A stretch of 64,000 nucleotides of DNA. It comes from Aneurinibacillus terranovensis DSM 18919 (GTDB lineage: Bacteria; Bacillota; Bacilli; Aneurinibacillales; Aneurinibacillaceae). The notes under the pieces were generated by a model. That model did not search any database, had not been told where the DNA came from, and worked only from the letters and a program-made list of their open reading frames with translations. Shown in pieces: positions 59,780 to 64,000 of the stretch. The stretch spans positions 145,882-209,881 of the forward strand of contig NZ_KE387172.1 of the NCBI RefSeq assembly GCF_000430625.1, given 5' to 3'. A program made the translations under genes and the position numbers. Each line of letters starts with the position of its first letter. Position 1 is the first letter of the stretch.

Positions 59780-61363
59780 TTATAGTTCGATTTGAATAAC
59801 GCTAGAAATCTCATTTAGTTCCCCGAGTGTGTCAAGTACATCCGGTGTTACTTCTTTGTCGACCGTCAGCAGCATGATGGCGTGTCCACCCAGGTCACGG
59901 CGTCCCACCTGCATGGTGGCGATGTTCACATCATTAGTGCCAAGCAGGGTTCCTACCCGGCCGATTGCACCCGGCCGGTCATTGTGGTGAATCAGCAGCA
60001 GATGTCCCTGAGGAACGATATCAATGGAATACCCGTCAATTTTTACAATGCGGGCTCCATAACCGTTAAGCAGTGTACCGGATACGGTTTTTTCTTCCTG
60101 GCTCGTTTTAAGGGTAACGGATACTAGGTTGGTAAATCCGCCACTATAATTGGACTTTTGCTCGGTCACATGAATATCGCGGCTTTTAGCGAGTGCCGGC
60201 GCATTGACATAGTTTACGCCTTCCCCAAGGTGGTACGACAAGATTCCTTTCAGCGTCGTCCGGGTAAGCGGAGCGGTATCGATATCCGTAAGTTCACCGG
60301 AATACGTAACAACCACTTCTTTTAAAGCACCCACCGCTGTTTGTGCGATAAATTCGCCGAGCTTTTCATTCAGTTTAAAGTACGGTTCCACTTTCTCAAG
60401 CACATGGGCAGGGACGGACGGCAGATTTACTGCGTTTTTAAACGGCTCATTGCGCAGAATATGGATAATTTCTTCCGAAACGTCGACCGCTACATTTTCC
60501 TGCGCTTCGACCGTGGAAGCTCCAAGGTGAGGGGTGACGACAACCTGCGGCAGCCCAACTAACGGATTTTCCACTGGCGGTTCCTGTTCAAACACGTCAA
60601 GTGCGGCACCGGCTACTTTTCCGCTTTGAATGGCTTCAAGCAATGCCTTTTCGTTAATAATGCCCCCGCGTGCGCAGTTAATAATCCGGACACCGGTCTT
60701 CATTTTTTCAAATTGCTTTGTATTAATGATATATTTTGTATCTTTCGTCAATGGAGTATGCACGGTAATAAAATCAGCCCGCGCCACAACGTCATCAAGT
60801 GTGCCGTACTGCACGCCCAACTTTTGGGCCCGCTCTTCGGTCAGAAACGGATCGTAGGCAATGACCTTCATATTGAACGCTTTGGCACGCTTGGCCACCT
60901 CGGCCCCGATGCGGCCTAATCCAACAACGCCAAGCACCTTATTATTTAACTCGACGCCTGTGAAAGACTTGCGATCCCACTCGCCATCAACAAGTTTTTT
61001 GTAGGCCATGGGAATGCGGCGGGCAAGCGCCATCAACATGGCAAAACTGTGTTCTGCGGTCGAAATCGTATTTCCATCCGGAGCGTTGATGACGACAACC
61101 CCGGCATTGGTAGCGGCATTCAGGTCAATATTGTCGACCCCCACACCAGCGCGTCCAACCGCTTTCAACTTTTTGCCCGCCTGAATGACCGCCGCTGTTA
61201 CTTTTGTTTGACTGCGGACAAGCAGGGCATCATACTCAGCGATGATGTTGATTAGTTCGGACTCCGACAGTCCCGTTTGGCGAACGACTTCCACATCAGG
61301 GGCATCGAGCAGCTTTTGAATTCCAAACTCACTTAACGGGTCACTTACCAAAACCTTATACAT
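59780..61363 (-). CDS. serA: D-3-phosphoglycerate dehydrogenase
   Basis: A 527-residue enzyme (525 in B. subtilis) for the first step of serine synthesis, oxidising 3-phosphoglycerate. It has the NAD-binding domain with GLGRIGAEVA near 150, catalytic Arg (NCARGG) near 236 and His (VVTPHLGAST) near 283, an intervening ASB domain (about 320-450) and a C-terminal ACT domain (about 455-527) that usually binds serine for feedback. The ATG at 61363 follows a GGAGGTG on the minus strand. A T-box leader upstream makes expression depend on uncharged tRNA. Confidence 0.97.
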   Translation of the reverse strand: MYKVLVSDPLSEFGIQKLLDAPDVEVVRQTGLSESELINIIAEYDALLVRSQTKVTAAVIQAGKKLKAVGRAGVGVDNIDLNAATNAGVVVINAPDGNTISTAEHSFAMLMALARRIPMAYKKLVDGEWDRKSFTGVELNNKVLGVVGLGRIGAEVAKRAKAFNMKVIAYDPFLTEERAQKLGVQYGTLDDVVARADFITVHTPLTKDTKYIINTKQFEKMKTGVRIINCARGGIINEKALLEAIQSGKVAGAALDVFEQEPPVENPLVGLPQVVVTPHLGASTVEAQENVAVDVSEEIIHILRNEPFKNAVNLPSVPAHVLEKVEPYFKLNEKLGEFIAQTAVGALKEVVVTYSGELTDIDTAPLTRTTLKGILSYHLGEGVNYVNAPALAKSRDIHVTEQKSNYSGGFTNLVSVTLKTSQEEKTVSGTLLNGYGARIVKIDGYSIDIVPQGHLLLIHHNDRPGAIGRVGTLLGTNDVNIATMQVGRRDLGGHAIMLLTVDKEVTPDVLDTLGELNEISSVIQIEL

Positions 61364-61411
61364 ATTTTTAGCACCTCCATGGCATTACGCCTTCTCCACA
61401 TGTGATTTTTA

Positions 61412-61690
61412 ACTTAAAAAAACCTTCCGATCTCACTACACCGTAGTGAGGGACGAAAGGTTTTATTCGCGGTACCACCCTCATTTGCGGCCATTTCACA
61501 ATGGCAGCCTTATCTGGTCTTACAGACCAGGGTCCATAACGGGAACCATTCGTTCAAACCTACTTAAGTTTCAGTCTGACAGCTCAAGAGCGCTCAGTTC
61601 TGCAGGAAAAACACCGGTTCACAGCAACCACCGGCTCTCTGGGAATTTCGTCTGCAGCCTCTCTCTTTCATCGCAGTAAAAATATAAACG
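61412..61690 (-). promoter_or_regulatory. T-box riboswitch of serA, probably serine-specific
   Basis: On the minus strand the conserved T-box AGGGTGGTACCGCG lies at plus 61468-61481. It is followed by a terminator stem (AACCTTTCG ... TCACTAC-GGT-GTAGTGA ... CGGAAGGTT) ending in TTTTTTT at 61422-61416. Upstream is a long stem I with AGAGAG and CCGGTGGTTGCTG apical elements and paired CTGCAG arms. The 3' side of the lower internal loop reads GAACTGAGCG, whose AGC triplet is a serine codon. Uncharged tRNA would favour the antiterminator and serA expression. Confidence 0.9.
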
Positions 61691-61705
61691 TTTGTTCTTA
61701 GTAAC

Positions 61706-61734
61706 AATTTATCATTGTTTTTGTTGTCCGTCAA
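61706..61734 (-). promoter_or_regulatory. Promoter of the serA T-box transcript
   Basis: On the minus strand TTGACG (plus 61729-61734) and TAAATT (plus 61706-61711) are exactly 17 bases apart, placing the start just before the T-box leader. Confidence 0.75.
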
Positions 61735-61979
61735 GACAACACCCCTTAAAAACTTAACATTGGACAAGGTTAAGTTAATTAATGTTCGGCTTTAATCAAA
61801 ATTATTATTTTAATTCTACCAAGTATTCGTAAAGATGTAAAGGTGTTTTACCGATGATAGACTTAAAAATATTGTGGAAATTTTGTAAGGGCTTGCAGAT
61901 TTTTAGCGAATTTTGCGTACAGAAAATGAGCGAACATGGTAAAGTATAGGTATCCATACGGATGAGGAGAGAGGAAAAA

Positions 61980-62414
61980 GTGCAGATAAGTAAACTAAGA
62001 GGCCATCACTTATTGTGTGTGCATGGGTTCCAGGGAATGGGTTACAGCCCGGTTTTTATAGAACGAATGAGAGACATTGTCGACAAAATTCGCGATTCAT
62101 CCCACGACATGTGGATAGAAGTAAAAGTAGGGTTCGACGATGCTTGCGCAGCGTGCCCGCATAAGGGAGAAGCGGAATGCGAGAGGGATGCGGATTCGGA
62201 TGATCACGTGAAAGGAATGGATCGCAAGGTAATTCGGCATCTGGAACTGGAACAGGATGCGATTTATCGTAAAGAATGGCTCGTCAAACGGACAGCGGAA
62301 ATGGTCGAACCGGATGACCTCGATTTTCTCTGCCGGGACTGTTCGTGGCTTTCCGCAGGAGTTTGCAAAACAGGGTTGCGGCAGCTTAAGGAAAAATTGC
62401 TCCCGTCCGTGTAA
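61980..62414 (+). CDS. DUF1284 family cysteine-rich protein
   Basis: A 144-residue soluble protein. It begins KLRGHHLLCVHGFQGMGYSP, typical of DUF1284, and has two cysteine groups (CAACPHKGEAEC near 61-72 and CRDCSWLSAGVC near 118-129) that probably bind a metal or an iron-sulfur cluster. Function unknown. The GTG at 61980 follows GAGGAGAGAGG; an ATG at 61962 lies within that site. It is monocistronic and convergent with ppa. Confidence 0.88.
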   Translation: MQISKLRGHHLLCVHGFQGMGYSPVFIERMRDIVDKIRDSSHDMWIEVKVGFDDACAACPHKGEAECERDADSDDHVKGMDRKVIRHLELEQDAIYRKEWLVKRTAEMVEPDDLDFLCRDCSWLSAGVCKTGLRQLKEKLLPSV

Positions 62415-62472
62415 GGAAGCTTTAGGAGAAGCAATGTAATCTTAAGTCCGCCCATTATCTGAAGACAAGAGG

Positions 62473-62501
62473 AAAAGGGTGCGCCATTTGCGCACCCTTT
62501 T
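62473..62501. terminator. Bidirectional terminator between the DUF1284 gene and ppa
   Basis: A perfect 11-bp stem (AAAAGGGTGCG at 62473-62483 with CGCACCCTTTT at 62491-62501) and 7-base loop, with A and T runs suited to both directions. Confidence 0.88.
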
Positions 62502-62513
62502 GCTTATGTACAA

Positions 62514-63011
62514 TTATTTTCCTTCCTGATAACGGGCTTTACATTCTTCGATAAGCTGAGCCGCTTTTTCAGGCCCTTCCCAACCTACGATGTTTGTTTC
62601 TTTGTTTTCGAGGTCTTTATAGCGTGCAAAGAAATGAGAGATTTCCTTCGGAATATGTTCAGAGATGTCATCTAATGAATAAACGTTTTTAAAACGCGGA
62701 TCATCTACCGGAACGCCGAGTAATTTTTCATCTTGGCCCTTGTCGTCGGACATGATAAGAACGCCGATGATGCGGGTTGTAATGACACACCCCGGAAAAG
62801 TCGGAAAGCTTACAATCACAAGTGCATCCAGCGGGTCGCCGTCAAGTGCCAGGGTATTCTCAAGATAACCGTATTCAGCCGGGTAGTGCATCGGTGAAAA
62901 AAGCACGCGATCCAGACGGAATACGCCCGCTTCTTTATCGTATTCATATTTGTTCTGGCTGCCGGTCGGGATTTCAACGAAAACGTCGACCACTTTGTTC
63001 TCAAAAGACAT
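62514..63011 (-). CDS. ppa: Inorganic pyrophosphatase, family I
   Basis: A 165-residue soluble pyrophosphatase. The family I signature DGDPLDALV (about 58-66) holds the metal-binding aspartates; FVEIPTGSQNKYEYDK near 11-26 and YPAEYGYLENT near 44-54 complete the active site. It removes pyrophosphate from biosynthetic reactions. Bacillus subtilis uses a family II enzyme (PpaC), so a family I enzyme is a difference from it. GGAGG lies before the ATG on the minus strand. Confidence 0.95.
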   Translation of the reverse strand: MSFENKVVDVFVEIPTGSQNKYEYDKEAGVFRLDRVLFSPMHYPAEYGYLENTLALDGDPLDALVIVSFPTFPGCVITTRIIGVLIMSDDKGQDEKLLGVPVDDPRFKNVYSLDDISEHIPKEISHFFARYKDLENKETNIVGWEGPEKAAQLIEECKARYQEGK

Positions 63012-63111
63012 TCAAATTCCTCCCTTTGTTTATAGAGCACTACGTGTGATACGATTTATTATAGCAAGATCGTTACCGTAAGAAAAGGACATACAGAAGA
63101 GGAGAATAAAG

Positions 63112-63912
63112 ATGGTGTTTAAATTACTGGCGGGTTTAGCGGGCAGTCTTCTGATTGCGGGAGCCGCTTATGCTAAACGTTCGCTTTCCGGTAGCGGCAT
63201 GGCGGCGGCTGTCGTACTTGGCACCGTATTGTATGCATTTGGCGGGGTAAAGTGGTACGGGTTGTTGCTTGCTTTTTTTATTTCATCAAGCATTCTCTCT
63301 CATCGAAAAAAACAGGAGAAAAAACAGGTGGAGGATTTGTTTGCGAAAGGCGGAAGACGCGACTGGCTTCAGGTTGCCGCAAATGGGGGCATTGGCCTGC
63401 TGGCTGTCATCGGTAAAACGATAACGGGTACGGAAGATATGTGGTACGCGTTCTACATAGGGACGATCGCCGCCGTTACAAGCGATACGTGGGCAACTGA
63501 AATCGGGGTGCTGTCTGTCCGCAACCCCCGGCACATTCTCACCTGGAAGATTGTCGAGCCGGGCACATCGGGCGGAGTCAGCTGGTTGGGGACAGCGGCT
63601 GTGCTTGCAGGCGGAGCATTTATCGGTTTGTGCGCGATGCTATTTGAATGGATGGACAGCGGAAGAATGGATGTTTTACCCATTATTAGCGGGGTTATCG
63701 GCGGATTGGTCGGGAGTATGGCAGACAGTGTACTGGGAGCGACGTTTCAAACGATGTACCACTGCCGGGTGTGCGGCAAGGAAACCGAGCGCGCATATCA
63801 CCACGGACAGCAAACAGAAAGAATCAAAGGCTATAGCTGGTGTACGAATGATGTTGTCAATGTAACGGCGGCCATTGCGGGCGGCTTAGCCGGCTGGGTT
63901 ATCGCTACGTAA
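63112..63912 (+). CDS. DUF92 family membrane protein
   Basis: A 266-residue polytopic membrane protein with about six hydrophobic segments. Typical DUF92 blocks are VKWYGLLLAFFISSSILS near 45-62, AVTSDTWATEIGVLS near 120-134, IVEPGTSGGVSWLGT near 145-159 and GSMADSVLGATFQ near 199-211. A CRVCGKETERAYH loop follows near 217 and WCTNDVVN near 243. Related proteins may act in polyprenol or lipid phosphorylation, but the bacterial function is not settled. GAGGAG lies before the ATG. A terminator follows. Confidence 0.9.
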   Translation: MVFKLLAGLAGSLLIAGAAYAKRSLSGSGMAAAVVLGTVLYAFGGVKWYGLLLAFFISSSILSHRKKQEKKQVEDLFAKGGRRDWLQVAANGGIGLLAVIGKTITGTEDMWYAFYIGTIAAVTSDTWATEIGVLSVRNPRHILTWKIVEPGTSGGVSWLGTAAVLAGGAFIGLCAMLFEWMDSGRMDVLPIISGVIGGLVGSMADSVLGATFQTMYHCRVCGKETERAYHHGQQTERIKGYSWCTNDVVNVTAAIAGGLAGWVIAT

Positions 63913-63915
63913 AAA

Positions 63916-63945
63916 GAACCGGCAGGTAGTCCCCCGGTTTTTTTT
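63916..63945 (+). terminator. Terminator of the DUF92 gene
   Basis: AACCGG pairs with CCGGTT across an 11-base loop, followed by TTTTTT. Confidence 0.75.
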
Positions 63946-63946
63946 A

Positions 63947-64000
63947 CCGTTAAAGAAAGTATATGTTGCTTTACAGTGTTAAAGCAACATATACTTTCCT
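63947..64000. repeat. Short palindromic element, family A copy 2 (cut by window end)
   Basis: Starts CCGTTAAAG like copy 1 at 20912 and contains a perfect 18-bp stem (63955-63972 with 63981-63998) around an 8-base loop. The right terminal repeat would lie just past the window. Like copy 1 it sits directly behind a terminator T run. Confidence 0.65.

Overview
The window comes from the chromosome of an endospore-forming member of the Bacillales with moderate GC content. The gene order dacF-spoIIAA-spoIIAB-sigF-spoVA-lysA ... ppiB ... scpA-scpB ... dacB-spmA-spmB-rluB-resABCDE ... serA follows the Bacillus subtilis backbone. An Aneurinibacillus- or Brevibacillus-like genome is my best guess; this is inference from synteny and protein style, not a database match.

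Layout. 1-5300: end of dacF, the spoIIA operon behind a sigma-H-like promoter, a shortened spoVA locus (AA, AB and AEA only) behind a sigma-G-like promoter, and lysA. 5500-14400: a membrane GGDEF/EAL protein, a HIT hydrolase, an NlpC/P60 wall hydrolase, fructokinase, a small SelW-like (Rdx) selenoprotein with an in-frame UGA, and the fructose operon fruR-fruK-fruA. 14400-20200: an accessory block with an RQC-minor DNA-binding protein, an unknown protein, a GyrI-like protein, a short gamma-type SASP gene, the remains of an insertion sequence, and a chemoreceptor behind a sigma-54 promoter. 20400-42700: the backbone resumes with ppiB, a deacetylase lipoprotein, an M50 protease, scpAB, an ABC exporter, an RND efflux pair, dacB-spmAB, rluB, the cytochrome c maturation and redox-sensing genes resABCDE, and a DEAD-box helicase.

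42880-51320 is a polysaccharide or spore-surface glycan cluster. It has a tandem two-domain GT2 protein, a nucleotide-sugar dehydrogenase, a CgeB-like glycosyltransferase, a DegT aminotransferase, a Gfo/Idh oxidoreductase, a GT4-type transferase, a DNRLRE-like protein and a hexapeptide acyltransferase. The dehydrogenase, oxidoreductase, aminotransferase and acetyltransferase together match the four steps known for UDP-GlcNAc3NAcA synthesis (WbpA/B/E/D). 52000-53400 holds two AT-rich exported proteins of unknown function. 53500-64000 has a thioesterase, a second ResDE-like two-component pair, a secreted cyclophilin, an SDR, a HAD hydrolase, serA under a T-box, a DUF1284 protein, inorganic pyrophosphatase and a DUF92 membrane protein.

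The most interesting item is the minus-strand gene at 10378-10623. An in-frame TGA sits in a C-x-x-U redox motif, with a strong ribosome binding site upstream and a SECIS-like hairpin just downstream. Other points of note are the sigma-54 promoter, the missing spoVAC/AD/AEB genes, two families of short palindromic repeats, and the glycan cluster.
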